From assembly GCF_001418255.1 (NCBI RefSeq), contig NZ_LIPV01000004.1, positions 62,001 through 126,000 on the forward strand: 64,000 nucleotides of DNA, written 5' to 3'. The position numbers and the translations under genes were made by a program. Below, one piece after another: positions 31,924 through 39,696 of this stretch (positions are counted from its first letter, which is position 1; every line of letters begins with the position of its first letter). The stretch is from Thiomonas bhubaneswarensis (GTDB taxonomy: Bacteria > Pseudomonadota > Gammaproteobacteria > Burkholderiales > Burkholderiaceae_C). The notes beneath the pieces were generated by a model that ran no database searches, was not told where the DNA came from, and worked only from the letters and a program-made list of their open reading frames with translations.

Positions 31924-32457
31924 TCAGACGATGCCGATCAGCCCCAGACCTGCGCCGGCGAGAAGCATCCAGAGCGGATTGATCCGCGTGCGCACGGTCA
32001 GAACGACGGTCACCACGATGACGGCGATGCGCTGCCAGCTACTCGCCTCCTGCCGCGCCAGCAGCCAGCCCGAGGACAGCAGCAGGCCGACGGTGATCGG
32101 TGCCATGCCGTCATGCATGGCCCGCACCCAGTGGCGGTCTTTGTGGATGCGGCTGTAGCGGAAGTAAGCCACCGTGATGAGCGATGACGGCAGGATCAGC
32201 CCGATGGCTGCCAACAGCGCCCCCGGCAGTCCAAGGATTTGCCAGCCCAGGAGCGTTGAAAACAGGATCATGTTGGGGCCGGGCGAGGCCTGGCCCAGCA
32301 CCAGCGCCGAGGTGAAGGCCGCATCGGTCAGCCAATGCTGCTCGACGACCAGATAGCGATGCATGTCGGGCAGCAGGCCGATGGCCCCTCCCACCGACAG
32401 CAAGGACCACAGCAAAAAGTGGCCGAACAACGCGAGGCCCGTCGAGATTGCGTGCAT
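31924..32457 (-). CDS. chrA: Chromate transporter, CHR single-domain subunit (second)
   Basis: The 177-residue membrane protein has a single CHR domain with five to six helices. The hallmark ALVLGQASPGPNMILFSTLLGW matches the PGPN motif of chromate-ion transporters, and the first helices carry SVGGAIGLLPDMHRYLV. Full ChrA has two fused CHR domains of about 400 residues; here they are two separate genes, so this is the short-chain type, in which the products are expected to form a heterodimer of opposite orientation. ATG 32457 shares its A with the upstream gene stop (TGATG), giving tight coupling. Chromate export is the described function; sulfate or another oxyanion is possible. Confidence 0.87.
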   Translation of the reverse strand: MHAISTGLALFGHFLLWSLLSVGGAIGLLPDMHRYLVVEQHWLTDAAFTSALVLGQASPGPNMILFSTLLGWQILGLPGALLAAIGLILPSSLITVAYFRYSRIHKDRHWVRAMHDGMAPITVGLLLSSGWLLARQEASSWQRIAVIVVTVVLTVRTRINPLWMLLAGAGLGLIGIV

Positions 32458-33068
32458 CAGGCTCTCCGCAGGCGCCACCAGGCCAAGGCCACGGCGAGCG
32501 GTCCGAGCACGACCAGAACCCACAGCAGATTCAGACGCAGCAGGCCCACGCCGCCGAACGCCAGTCCGGCCCATCCCCAGTTGCGCGGGTCGTGGCGGAT
32601 GGCCGGGAAGAGCTTGATCGCCATGGCGATCACCAGCCCGGCCACGACCGTGGACATGCCCTGCAAGGCATGGGCAACGGCGGGCGTGGCGGCGTATTGC
32701 GCGTAGGCGATGGCGACGATGAAGATCAGCACCAACGGCGCGGCGAGCATGCCCGCCAGTGCGACCACGGCACCGCGCCAGCCATGGAAATGCTGCCCGA
32801 CCATCAGGGCGAGGTTGATCAGGTTAGGCCCTGGAAGAACCTGACTAAGGCTGAGCATCTCCACGAACTGCGCGGTGGTCAGCCAGCGCTTGTCTTCCAC
32901 CAGGATGCGCTGCGCGAACGGCAGCACGCCACCAACGCCCAGAAGGGTGAGATGGTTGAACACCCAGAACAGCTCGCTGAGGTGCTGCGGAGCCTGCAAG
33001 GGCGGAGCGGACGGGACGTTGCCGCTGGTTCGCTCGAGCGGCGGTGAAGTGGGGCGCTGTGGAGACAT
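32457..33068 (-). CDS. chrA: Chromate transporter, CHR single-domain subunit (first)
   Basis: The 203-residue membrane protein is a single CHR domain with LFWVFNHLTLLGVGGVLPFA near residue 35, the PGPN-type motif LSLSQVLPGPNLINLALMVG near 80, and four further hydrophobic segments. It pairs with the following single-domain gene, whose start overlaps its stop by one base. Export of chromate from the cytoplasm is the known role of the family. I choose ATG 33068, since the 11 residues before it in the open frame lie in an AT-rich control region. It is divergent from aceA, and the 244-base gap holds the aceA operator and several GCAAAA repeats. No chrB regulator is visible nearby. Confidence 0.85.
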   Translation of the reverse strand: MSPQRPTSPPLERTSGNVPSAPPLQAPQHLSELFWVFNHLTLLGVGGVLPFAQRILVEDKRWLTTAQFVEMLSLSQVLPGPNLINLALMVGQHFHGWRGAVVALAGMLAAPLVLIFIVAIAYAQYAATPAVAHALQGMSTVVAGLVIAMAIKLFPAIRHDPRNWGWAGLAFGGVGLLRLNLLWVLVVLGPLAVALAWWRLRRA

Positions 33069-33097
33069 CGGGGTTCTCGGTCTCGTTATTTCACAAT

Positions 33098-33267
33098 GCA
33101 AAATGAAGGACTCGAAATATGAAAAACACCTGCTGCAATGCAGTTCGTGGCTCTTTCATGGCGCAAAAAAATATTCCGCATCGCAAAACACATCGCACAA
33201 GTCATTGAAAGTAAATGACATAAATTTATCTCTTATATAAGACATAAGACTATGCTGCGGCGCAAAA
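33098..33267. promoter_or_regulatory. AT-rich control region with four GCAAAA motifs
   Basis: The gap between the chromate transporter and aceA is unusually AT-rich for this DNA. GCAAAA occurs at 33098-33103, 33163-33168, 33183-33188 and 33262-33267, with AT-rich stretches between them. Some may be binding sites for a second regulator of aceA. Neither a clear sigma-70 promoter for aceA nor one for the transporter could be fixed. Confidence 0.35.
33231..33250 (-). promoter_or_regulatory. Operator upstream of aceA, shared with icd
   Basis: The minus strand reads GTCTTATGTCTTATATAAGA, whose part TCTTATATAAGA is a perfect 12-bp palindrome (33231-33242). The 20-mer TCTTATGTCTTATATAAGAG matches the site upstream of icd at 17 of 20 positions. 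It lies 63 bases before aceA and contains a TATAAG -10-like hexamer. I recall similar sequences upstream of TCA-cycle genes of betaproteobacteria controlled by a GntR-family regulator; that is memory, not a check. Confidence 0.7.
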
Positions 33268-33312
33268 GTCAACTACGCTGAGGCATCGATTGTTCACTCA
33301 CCGGAGAAGCAG

Positions 33313-34620
33313 ATGGCAGATCGCAAGCAGCAAGTGGCGCAGTTGGAACAGGAGTGGTCGCAAGACGCCCGTTGGAAAGGCATCAAGCGGGGCTATACCG
33401 CGGAAGACGTGGTGCGCCTGCGTGGCTCGGTCATGGTCGAGCATACGCTGGCCAGCCGGGGCGCGGATCGTCTGTGGAAGCAGATGCACGACATGCCTTT
33501 CGTCAATGCCTTGGGCGCCCTGACCGGCAACCAGGCCATGCAGCAGGTCAAGGCCGGCCTGCAGGCCATCTATCTGTCGGGTTGGCAGGTCGCGGGCGAC
33601 GCCAACCTGGCCGGCGAGATGTACCCCGACCAGTCGTTGTACCCCGCCAACTCGGTGCCCAGCGTGGTCAAGCGCATCAACAACACCCTCACCCGCGCCG
33701 ACCAGATTCAGTGGATGGAAGGCAAGCAGCCGGGTGACGAGGGCTTCATCGACTATTTCGCCCCCATCGTGGCGGATGCCGAAGCCGGTTTCGGCGGCGT
33801 GCTCAACGCCTTCGAGCTGATGAAGGCCATGATCGAGGCTGGTGCCGCTGGCGTGCATTTCGAAGACCAACTGGCCTCGGTGAAGAAATGCGGCCACATG
33901 GGCGGCAAGGTGCTGGTGCCCACCCGCGAGGCGGTTTCCAAGCTCGTTGCAGCCCGTCTGGCGGCCGACGTCATGGGCGTGCCCACCGTGCTGGTGGCGC
34001 GCACCGATGCCGAGGCAGCAGACCTCATCACCTCCGATGTCGACGACAACGACAAGCCGTTCTGTACCGGCGAGCGCACCGTTGAAGGCTTTTATCGCAC
34101 CAAACCCGGCCTGGAGCAGGCGATTTCCCGCGGCCTGGCCTATGCGCCCTATGCCGATCTGGTGTGGTGCGAAACCGGCAAGCCCGATCTGGCCTATGCC
34201 AAGGCTTTCGCCGAGGCCATCCATGCCAAATTCCCCGGCAAGATGCTGGCCTATAACTGCTCGCCGTCGTTCAACTGGAAGAAAAACCTCGACGATGCCA
34301 CCATCGCCAAGTTCCAGAAAGAGCTGGGCGCCATGGGCTACAAGTTCCAGTTCATCACCCTGGCCGGCTTCCACGCGCTGAACTACTCGATGTTCAACTT
34401 GGCTTATGGCTACGCCCGCAACCAGATGAGCGCCTTTGTCGAGCTGCAGGAAGCCGAGTTCGCCGCAGCCACCAAGGGGTTCACCGCAGTCAAGCATCAA
34501 CGCGAAGTCGGCACGGGCTATTTCGACGCGGTCACGACGACGATCGAGAACGAGGCTTCGACCGCTGCGCTCAAGGGCTCGACCGAGGACGAACAGTTCT
34601 TCGACCGCAAGGTGGCCTGA
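33313..34620 (+). CDS. aceA: Isocitrate lyase
   Basis: The 435-residue enzyme cleaves isocitrate to glyoxylate and succinate, the first step of the glyoxylate shunt. The active-site motif KKCGH is present in [20 protein letters not shown] with the catalytic cysteine at C193. [19 protein letters not shown] near residue 220 and [15 protein letters not shown] near 315 are conserved substrate and metal-binding segments. The ATG at 33313 follows CCGGAGAAGCAG. The length matches the proteobacterial enzyme. It is transcribed alone, ended by a strong terminator at 34676. Upstream lies a 20-bp site nearly identical to that before icd, the competing enzyme. No malate synthase gene is in the window. Confidence 0.97.
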   Translation: MADRKQQVAQLEQEWSQDARWKGIKRGYTAEDVVRLRGSVMVEHTLASRGADRLWKQMHDMPFVNALGALTGNQAMQQVKAGLQAIYLSGWQVAGDANLAGEMYPDQSLYPANSVPSVVKRINNTLTRADQIQWMEGKQPGDEGFIDYFAPIVADAEAGFGGVLNAFELMKAMIEAGAAGVHFEDQLASVKKCGHMGGKVLVPTREAVSKLVAARLAADVMGVPTVLVARTDAEAADLITSDVDDNDKPFCTGERTVEGFYRTKPGLEQAISRGLAYAPYADLVWCETGKPDLAYAKAFAEAIHAKFPGKMLAYNCSPSFNWKKNLDDATIAKFQKELGAMGYKFQFITLAGFHALNYSMFNLAYGYARNQMSAFVELQEAEFAAATKGFTAVKHQREVGTGYFDAVTTTIENEASTAALKGSTEDEQFFDRKVA

Positions 34621-34675
34621 TCAACATCAACAGGGAGGCGGATCGCGACCATCCGCACTCACCGAGGAGACGCTG

Positions 34676-34708
34676 CCGCCTCGAGGTGACTCGAGGCGGT
34701 TTTTTTTT
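34676..34708 (+). terminator. Rho-independent terminator after aceA
   Basis: CCGCCTCGAG and CTCGAGGCGG form a perfect 10-bp stem with a GTGA loop (34676-34699), followed by nine T residues (34700-34708). It is 55 bases after the aceA stop and before the convergent DUF3617 gene. It is the strongest terminator in the window. Confidence 0.95.
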
Positions 34709-34734
34709 CGGGTCGCGTAGATAGGGAAGAAAAA

Positions 34735-35181
34735 TTACTTCAGACTGCCGCAATCGCTGCCCAGACGCTTGCCGTTCACCTGTACGTCCGTATGTGTCGT
34801 CGCCCCGGAAGGCGTCACGCTGTCGATCGTCCAGCTCGACTCGAAGGTTGTCGGGCCGTAGCGCAGGGTGCCGGTCTGCGTGACCTTGGCTTGCGGCAGG
34901 TCGCAGTGGAAGGTCCAGCGGGTGCCACCGTCGGCCGCCGGGCTTTGCTCGCGCGTGCACTGATCGCCGTCCATCGGGACCACCACGGTCTCAGGCTTCT
35001 GCCCCGGCTTGACACAGATTTTCATACTGCGTTCGACCGGTACAGTCTGACTCGCCGAAATCTGGGTCTTGCCCCGAATGTCCATACTCCACAGCCCTGG
35101 CTGCATCGGCGCATCCTCGGCGCTGGCTTGGGCGCTCAGTCCGGCAAGGAAGAGCATGAATCCGAGAGTGGCATGACGCAT
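34735..35181 (-). CDS. DUF3617-type periplasmic protein
   Basis: The 148-residue protein has a signal peptide (MRHATLGFMLFLAGLSAQASA) and a mature domain that starts with the family pattern MQPGLWSMDIRGKTQIS, continues with the MKICVKPGQ motif, and has four cysteines in the mature part, expected as two disulfides. It ends with a beta-strand pattern (TTFESSWTIDS...TTHTDVQVNGKRLGSDC). DUF3617 proteins are exported and of unknown function. It is convergent with aceA, separated by the terminator. It lies 118 bases downstream of the end of the MFS gene on the same strand, but its own promoter was not identified. Confidence 0.78.
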   Translation of the reverse strand: MRHATLGFMLFLAGLSAQASAEDAPMQPGLWSMDIRGKTQISASQTVPVERSMKICVKPGQKPETVVVPMDGDQCTREQSPAADGGTRWTFHCDLPQAKVTQTGTLRYGPTTFESSWTIDSVTPSGATTHTDVQVNGKRLGSDCGSLK

Positions 35182-35299
35182 CGGGAGTAAAACAAAAAGT
35201 GCGCTCCTACTTCCAAGACCCCTTCGTCAGGTACGCAGCTTGAAAACTTCAGCGTGCCGGATCAATAGGGGCACGGAGCCCGCTTTGTATCGCTAAAGA

Positions 35300-36607
35300 T
35301 CAAGAATGAGAAGCCGTCGTGATCTGGGCCAGATCGCGATGACGGGTTTCGCCCAGGCCCCATACGGCCAGCAGGCTGATCAGCGCAGCCACGGAAATAT
35401 AGCCGCCCACCCAACTCAGACCTCCGTGCGTGACCAGCACCTGGGCCACATACGGCGCAAGCGAAGCCCCGAGAATGCCACCGAGGTTGTAGGCCGCGCC
35501 CGAGCCCGTGTAGCGTACCGTCGTGGGGAAGATCTCTGGCAGCATGGCGCCCAGCGGCGCATAGGTCATGCCCATGAGAAAGAGCGCCCCGCAGAGGAAA
35601 ATCCCGACCCCTGTAGTGGTGGCGGAGCCGAGAAGGGGTGCAAGGGCAAATCCCCAGATCACCGCAGCCACGGCTGACGCGACCAGCACGGCGCGGCGTC
35701 CGAGGATGTCGCTGGCCCAGGCCGCCAGCACGGTGGCCAGTGCCATGCACACGATGGCCAACATCAGCCAGGCCTGCAGCGTGGGTTTGGGCAGATGCAG
35801 GGTGCCGATGCCATAGCTCAGCACAAAGACCGCGCTGATGTAAAACAGTGCGTAACAGACCACGATGGACAGCGAGCCCAGAATCAGTGGCTTGAGATGG
35901 CTGCCCAGCAACTCGGTCAACGGAACACGTGGGACATGGCTCTCGGCAGCCTTGAACAGCGGCGTCTCGGTCAGTTTGAGGCGTGCATACAAGCCGATGA
36001 GCACCAACACGGCGCTGATCAGGAAAGGAATGCGCCAGCCCCAGGCCATGAACTGCTCGTGGGTCAACAGCAGACCCAGCAGAAGGAACAGACCGTTGGC
36101 TACGAGAAAACCGATGGAGGGGCCGAGTTGCGGAAACATGCCGAACAGGCCGCGTCGATGCCTGGGGGCATTTTCCGTGGCCAGCAGCGCCGCACCGCCC
36201 CATTCTCCGCCCAGCCCTAGTCCCTGGCCGATGCGCAGGATGACCAGCAGCCAGGGAGCCAGGTCGCCGATTCGGGCATGGCCCGGCAACAGCCCGATGA
36301 ACGTGGTGCAGACGCCCATGGTCAGCAGTGTGGCGACCAGAGTGGATTTGCGCCCGAACCGATCGCCAAAATGGCCAAACAGGAAGGAGCCGACCGGTCG
36401 GGCGAGAAACGCGATGCCAAAAGTGGCGAAGGCGTTCAACGTCTGGGCCGTAGGCGAGGAACTGGGAAAGAACACCGGCCCGATGACCAGCGCGGCCGCT
36501 ATGGCGTAAACGTAGAAGTCGTAGAACTCGATGGCCGTGCCAATGAAGCTGGCGATGGCGATGTGCGATGTCCGGTTGGGCATCGCGTTTGTCGGCGTGG
36601 CTTGCAT
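35300..36607 (-). CDS. MFS transporter, metabolite:H+ symporter (MHS) family
   Basis: The 435-residue protein has twelve predicted helices. The family signature after helix 1, SFIGTAIEFYDFYVYAIAAA, and the loop GHFGDRFGRKSTLVATLLTM between helices 2 and 3 are typical of MHS proteins such as ProP, KgtP and ShiA. RIGQGLGLGGEWGGAALLAT near residue 130 is another hallmark, and WGWRIPFLISAVLVLIGLYARLKLTETP lies in the central region. Such proteins import carboxylates, osmolytes or shikimate with protons; the substrate is unresolved. The start at 36607 has GAGGAGAC just upstream. The gene stands alone between DUF3617 and a small membrane-protein gene. Confidence 0.9.
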   Translation of the reverse strand: MQATPTNAMPNRTSHIAIASFIGTAIEFYDFYVYAIAAALVIGPVFFPSSSPTAQTLNAFATFGIAFLARPVGSFLFGHFGDRFGRKSTLVATLLTMGVCTTFIGLLPGHARIGDLAPWLLVILRIGQGLGLGGEWGGAALLATENAPRHRRGLFGMFPQLGPSIGFLVANGLFLLLGLLLTHEQFMAWGWRIPFLISAVLVLIGLYARLKLTETPLFKAAESHVPRVPLTELLGSHLKPLILGSLSIVVCYALFYISAVFVLSYGIGTLHLPKPTLQAWLMLAIVCMALATVLAAWASDILGRRAVLVASAVAAVIWGFALAPLLGSATTTGVGIFLCGALFLMGMTYAPLGAMLPEIFPTTVRYTGSGAAYNLGGILGASLAPYVAQVLVTHGGLSWVGGYISVAALISLLAVWGLGETRHRDLAQITTASHS

Positions 36608-36778
36608 AGGGTCTCCTCGTTGTGGGCGAGGAATCTAGCGGAAGGCCGAAAGTGGGCTTGTTTCGGAATGCAAACGACGTGACAGCATCAATCCGGATTG
36701 CGCAAAAGAACGGGAGGATGGCGCGACGGATCGAGGATGACAATGGCGCGGCCCGACAAGCCACGAGGAGAATCGGGA

Positions 36779-37084
36779 TCAGCTTCTGTGGTCGCGGGGC
36801 AGTGCGATCCGCCATAGGGCAACGGCACATGCAGCAATGACGACCAGAGCCAGAGCAAGCCAGGCAAGGCCGAGCCAGAGGCTTGCCTGCGCTGCACTCT
36901 GGCTCCAAACCGTGCAGGCTTTCGCGATCGCCCGCGTGGACAGGCCGGCAATGCCCAGAAGCAACATCGTCCAGGTGAAACGGGTGTTCAGGCGATAGCC
37001 CAGCAGCAGCATGAGCGCGAACAGGGTGGCTGGCAATCCGGCCCAGATGGCAATGCCTTGAAACAACGTGGCGCACAGAGCCAT
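36779..37084 (-). CDS. Small integral membrane protein, function unknown
   Basis: The 101-residue protein has three or four hydrophobic segments (MALCATLFQGIAIWAGLPA, LFALMLLLGYRL, FTWTMLLLGIAGL, ASLWLGLAWLALALVVIAA) and ends in a basic hydrophilic tail. It begins three bases after the folA stop codon, so it is co-translated with thyA and folA. I do not recognise a family. Alternatively it could be a fortuitous frame, but the tight spacing and membrane profile make a gene more likely. The 171 bases downstream, up to the MFS gene start, hold no gene. Confidence 0.6.
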   Translation of the reverse strand: MALCATLFQGIAIWAGLPATLFALMLLLGYRLNTRFTWTMLLLGIAGLSTRAIAKACTVWSQSAAQASLWLGLAWLALALVVIAACAVALWRIALPRDHRS

Positions 37085-37087
37085 GAG

Positions 37088-37585
37088 TCAGACGGAGGGT
37101 TCGACCTTGGCGGTGTAGGTGACGAAGTGAAAGGCCCAGCCTTGCGGCGCCACATGAGACTCGCGGGCGGTTTCGACGAAGCGGCTGCGGTCCCAATCGG
37201 GAAAGCGCGTGTCGCCATCGAAATGTTGGTCGATCTCGGTCAGCTCCAGCCGGTCAGCCAGAGGCAGCGCCTGGGCGTAGAGCTGCGCCCCTCCAATCAC
37301 GAAAGCCAGCGCATCACTCGCCACCATTTGCAGGGCGGCTTCCAGCGACTCGGCATGCTCGGCTCCGGTCGCCTGCCAGCCGGTCTGGCGGCTGATGACG
37401 ATGTTGCGCCGACCGGGCAGGGGGCGCCCCAGCGAATCCCAGGTGCGGCGCCCCATCAGGATCGGGTGCCCCAGGGTCAGACGCTTGAAATGTTGCAGGT
37501 CGGCAGGCAGATGCCAGGGCATGCCGCCGTTCTTGCCGATGATGCCGTTGCGTGCCACGGCGGCGATGAGAACCAGCTCTGTCAT
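37088..37585 (-). CDS. folA: Dihydrofolate reductase
   Basis: The 165-residue enzyme reduces dihydrofolate with NADPH. It starts [20 protein letters not shown], followed by [20 protein letters not shown], which contains the substrate-binding aspartate (here D29-like in PADLQHFK) and the Met20-type loop. [20 protein letters not shown] and RRNIVISRQ are the NADPH-binding motifs, and [19 protein letters not shown] is the family C-terminal signature. ATG 37585 overlaps the thyA stop by four bases (ATGA). Together with ThyA it completes the thymidylate cycle: ThyA makes dihydrofolate and FolA restores tetrahydrofolate. Confidence 0.96.
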   Translation of the reverse strand: MTELVLIAAVARNGIIGKNGGMPWHLPADLQHFKRLTLGHPILMGRRTWDSLGRPLPGRRNIVISRQTGWQATGAEHAESLEAALQMVASDALAFVIGGAQLYAQALPLADRLELTEIDQHFDGDTRFPDWDRSRFVETARESHVAPQGWAFHFVTYTAKVEPSV

Positions 37586-38421
37586 ACCGCAACGGGGGCC
37601 TTGATCGCCGGGTGATGCTGGTAGTTCTTCAGCACGAAGTCGTCGAAGGTGTAATCGAACAGGCTGTCGGGCTTGCGCGCGAACTCCAGCGTGGGATAGG
37701 GGTAGGGCGTGCGGCTGAGTTGTTCCTGAACCTGGGCGAAATGGTTGCTGTAGAGATGACAGTCGCCGCCGGTCCAGACGAAATCGCCGGGCAGGAGGTC
37801 GGTCTGTTGCGCGATCATCAGGGTGAGCAGCGCGTAGCTGGCGATGTTGAACGGCACGCCCAGAAAAATATCGGCGCTGCGCTGGTAGAGCTGGCAGCTC
37901 AGTCGCCCCGGCTCGCCAGGCTGGCGCGGTGGGGCCACAAAAAACTGGAAAAACGCATGGCAGGGCGGCAGCGCCATCTCCGCGATCTGGCTGACGTTCC
38001 AGGCGCTGACGATGATGCGGCGCGAATCCGGCTGGGTACGCAGTTGCCGCAGCACTTCGCTGATCTGATCGATGGTGCGATGCGGGTCGTCGGGCGTCGG
38101 CGCCGGCCACGAGCGCCATTGCACGCCGTAGATCGGGCCCAGTTCGCCGTCTTCACGCGCCCACTCGTCCCAGATCGTCACCCCATGTTCCTGTAGCCAG
38201 CGCACGTTCGACTCGCCGCGCAGAAACCACAACAGCTCGTAGGCGATGCTCTTGAAATGCACCCGCTTGGTGGTAATGAGCGGAAAACCGGCCGACAGAT
38301 CGAAGCGCATCTGGTGGCCGAACACGCTGCGCGTGCCCGTGCCCGTGCGGTCGGTCTTGTCCTGGCCGTGGTTGAAGACGTGACGCATCAGGTCTTCGTA
38401 GGGGGTGGGGATGGAAGGCAT
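37582..38421 (-). CDS. thyA: Thymidylate synthase
   Basis: The 279-residue enzyme methylates dUMP using methylene-tetrahydrofolate. The catalytic cysteine is C154 in [10 protein letters not shown]; preceding it are RRIIVSAWN and the dUMP-phosphate arginine region. [28 protein letters not shown] lies near the N-terminus, and [18 protein letters not shown] near residue 215. I chose ATG 38421 as the first codon of the conserved start; the longer frame crosses into the trpB control region. It is divergent from trpB with 68 bases between and overlaps folA, forming thyA-folA. Confidence 0.96.
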   Translation of the reverse strand: MPSIPTPYEDLMRHVFNHGQDKTDRTGTGTRSVFGHQMRFDLSAGFPLITTKRVHFKSIAYELLWFLRGESNVRWLQEHGVTIWDEWAREDGELGPIYGVQWRSWPAPTPDDPHRTIDQISEVLRQLRTQPDSRRIIVSAWNVSQIAEMALPPCHAFFQFFVAPPRQPGEPGRLSCQLYQRSADIFLGVPFNIASYALLTLMIAQQTDLLPGDFVWTGGDCHLYSNHFAQVQEQLSRTPYPYPTLEFARKPDSLFDYTFDDFVLKNYQHHPAIKAPVAV

Positions 38422-38489
38422 GAGTCGGGTCAAAACGGTGAGTTTGGGCAGGCATACTATCGGCACACAACCGATCAAGGAGATTTTGC

Positions 38490-39692
38490 ATGCAGCAAGC
38501 CATCGATCTGCAACCCGACGCCCACGGCAACTACGGCCCCTACGGCGGTCAGTATCTGCCCCCGCATCTCAAGGCCATCATGGACGACATCGGCCGCGCC
38601 TATCTGTCCATCCGCGACACCGAGGCCTATCGCAGCGAGCTGAACGATCTGTACACGCATTACGTCGGCCGCCCCAGTCCCATCTATCTCGCCAAACGGC
38701 TGAGCGCGCATTGCGGCGGCGCGCGCATCTGGTTCAAGCGCGAAGACCTCAACCATACCGGTGCGCACAAAATCAACCATTGCCTGGGCGAGGCACTGCT
38801 GGCCAAGCATATGGGCAAGACCAAGGTGCTGGCCGAAACCGGCGCCGGGCAGCACGGTGTGGCCCTGGCCACGGCCTGCGCGCTGGTGGGCCTGCCGTGC
38901 GAAATCCACATGGGCGAGATCGATGTCGCCAAGGAGCACCCCAACGTCACCAAGATGAAGATTCTCGGCGCCAAGGTGGTGAGTGTCGATCGCGGCACCA
39001 AAACGCTGAAGGACGCGGTGGACAGCGCCTTCGACGAATATCTCCGCGACCCGGAGCACTTTTTCTATGCCATCGGCTCGGTCGTGGGTCCGCACCCCTT
39101 CCCGATGATGGTGGCGGAGTTCCAGTCCATCGTCGGCCGAGAGGCGCGCGAGCAGTTTCCGAAACAGGCGGGCAAGCTGCCCGATGTGGTCGCGGCCTGC
39201 GTGGGCGGCGGCTCGAACGCGATGGGTCTTTTCTCCGGCTTTCTCAACGACCCCGGCGTGCGGCTGGTGGGCGTGGAGCCTTCCGGCGTGGGGCGTGAAA
39301 CCGGCAAACACGCGGCCACGCTCTCCTACGGCAAGCCCGGCACGCTGCATGGCTTCCACTCCTATCTGCTGCAGGAGGTGAAAGAGGGCGAGCCCGATCC
39401 GGTGTATTCCATCGCCTCCGGGCTCGACTACCCCGGCGTCGGCCCGCAGCATGCCTATCTGAAGGACATCGGCCGCGCCGAGTACTACGCCGTCGACGAC
39501 GCGGCTTGCCTGGATGCCTTCATGACCCTGTCGCGCCTTGAAGGTCTGATTCCGGCGTTGGAGTCCGCGCATGCCGTGGCCTGGGCGATGGCGACGGCGC
39601 CATCCCTCGGCAAGGACGCTGACATTCTGGTCAACCTGTCAGGCCGAGGCGACAAGGACGCGGATTTCGTCGCGGAAAAGCTGGGGCTGTGA
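38490..39692 (+). CDS. trpB: Tryptophan synthase beta-chain-like protein (stand-alone)
   Basis: The 400-residue PLP enzyme has the TrpB signature [20 protein letters not shown] with the PLP lysine in HKIN, then [20 protein letters not shown], and the phosphate loop [17 protein letters not shown] near residue 235. TrpB joins serine and indole to form tryptophan. Typical TrpB has HKINN; here the second Asn is His, and the [20 protein letters not shown] segment differs from the usual MGAxDxxRQxxNVxRM. No trpA or trpF is adjacent, and it is divergent from thyA, so it may be a second, orphan TrpB using indole from elsewhere. AAGGAGA lies seven bases before the ATG. It ends four bases from the convergent ABC exporter gene. 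Confidence 0.9.
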   Translation: MQQAIDLQPDAHGNYGPYGGQYLPPHLKAIMDDIGRAYLSIRDTEAYRSELNDLYTHYVGRPSPIYLAKRLSAHCGGARIWFKREDLNHTGAHKINHCLGEALLAKHMGKTKVLAETGAGQHGVALATACALVGLPCEIHMGEIDVAKEHPNVTKMKILGAKVVSVDRGTKTLKDAVDSAFDEYLRDPEHFFYAIGSVVGPHPFPMMVAEFQSIVGREAREQFPKQAGKLPDVVAACVGGGSNAMGLFSGFLNDPGVRLVGVEPSGVGRETGKHAATLSYGKPGTLHGFHSYLLQEVKEGEPDPVYSIASGLDYPGVGPQHAYLKDIGRAEYYAVDDAACLDAFMTLSRLEGLIPALESAHAVAWAMATAPSLGKDADILVNLSGRGDKDADFVAEKLGL

Positions 39693-39696
39693 TGGA

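Noticed and set aside
35262-37196. Minus-strand open frame of 644 codons overlapping the MFS gene in another frame
   Set aside because: It is a shifted frame of the transporter gene and its translation has no membrane pattern.
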